Below, in pieces: positions 63,867-64,000 of a DNA stretch of 64,000 bases. Below the pieces are notes generated by a model. It saw nothing but the letters and a program-made list of their open reading frames with translations. It ran no database searches and was not told the DNA's origin. The stretch comes from UBA11358 sp049517655 (lineage in GTDB: Bacteria > Verrucomicrobiota > Verrucomicrobiia > Limisphaerales > UBA11358): assembly GCA_049517655.1 (NCBI GenBank), contig JBEKRQ010000001.1, positions 744,001-808,000 of the forward strand, in the 5' to 3' direction. Made by a program: the position numbers and the translations under genes. Each line of letters starts with the position of its first letter. The stretch's first letter is position 1.

Positions 63867-64000
63867 GGGGGGATTTTGTCCGAAGCAGCTTCGAATTCAA
63901 AGCGGAAGAGACGGGAAAAACCAGTGCTGTCGCCGCTCGGAGCGTTTTTGCACTGGAAATAAATCAAAATTTGCCGCTGCGGACGATTTTGACGATTTGT
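63867..64000. other. Right edge: region upstream of hypF
   Basis: About 130 bases upstream of the hypF GTG. On the minus strand a short open stretch ending in SGKF then TGA (63964) could be the tail of another gene, but only some 11 codons are visible. No promoter or family was recognised. Any hydrogenase genes would have to lie to the right. Confidence 0.3.

Overview
The window looks like a chromosomal segment of a Gram-negative Verrucomicrobiota bacterium, probably of the Pedosphaera/Limisphaerales type. This is inferred from the Verruco/Planctomycete-restricted Minf_1886-type protein (1357-1776), the many secreted proteins, the large two-domain IspG, the SecDF fusion, and a dense load of small palindromic repeats that also encode peptides such as GTGFQPV and GRAGSPQPA. 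No search was run, so the taxonomy is an inference.

Layout. 1-5.4 kb: 5' part of proS (minus), a FAH-family hydrolase, a small membrane protein and Minf_1886-type protein, and a toxin-antitoxin-like pair overlapping a double M16 peptidase. 5.4-16.6 kb: aconitase, a lone receiver domain, a site-2 protease with zinc ribbons, a short secretin-like protein, two tandem peroxiredoxins, pgsA/purE, glnS, and a GHKL-ATPase/nuclease gene of foreign appearance. 16.6-27.3 kb: an accessory, repeat-rich stretch with a GH10 xylanase-like enzyme, small exported proteins, two related TlpA-type thioredoxins (one fused to a TPR lipoprotein), two ABC-2 permeases and a secreted beta-propeller-like protein. Two of these secreted-protein genes lie between direct repeats. 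27.3-30.8 kb: glucan phosphorylase and an aminotransferase. 30.9-45.3 kb: a long minus-strand block of core envelope and isoprenoid genes, cdsA-dxr-rseP-ispG, then yajC-secDF-terC-recJ-ispD-ctp-tsaD. 45.5-48.9 kb: tRNA-Ala(CGC), an SDR oxidoreductase, an LptF/G permease and a PocR-AraC regulator. 49.1-56.7 kb: a fermentation unit of ADP-forming acyl-CoA synthetase (fused to GNAT), pyruvate:ferredoxin oxidoreductase and a dihydroorotate-dehydrogenase-like protein. 56.9-64 kb: a radical SAM protein, adenylate kinase, and hypF-hypC-hypD-hypE for [NiFe]-hydrogenase maturation.

How it fits together. The right-hand genes suggest pyruvate is oxidised to acetyl-CoA and reduced ferredoxin, acetyl-CoA yields acetate and ATP, and electrons could go to a [NiFe] hydrogenase whose structural genes are not in view. 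The middle block makes isoprenoid precursors (IspC, IspD, IspG), CDP-diacylglycerol, and Sec and Lpt export functions.

Most striking observation. Small elements of about 30-110 bp are scattered between genes and also sit in frame inside conserved housekeeping genes (M16 peptidase, aconitase, glnS, ispG, recJ, and hypF with five). Most are palindromic: terminal inverted repeats around two inner hairpins. Others are short tandem tracts. They add peptides that these protein families normally lack. GlnS and HypF carry the same 27-bp element half in the same reading frame. This resembles the in-frame palindromic elements of Rickettsia, but with a modular, mosaic construction.
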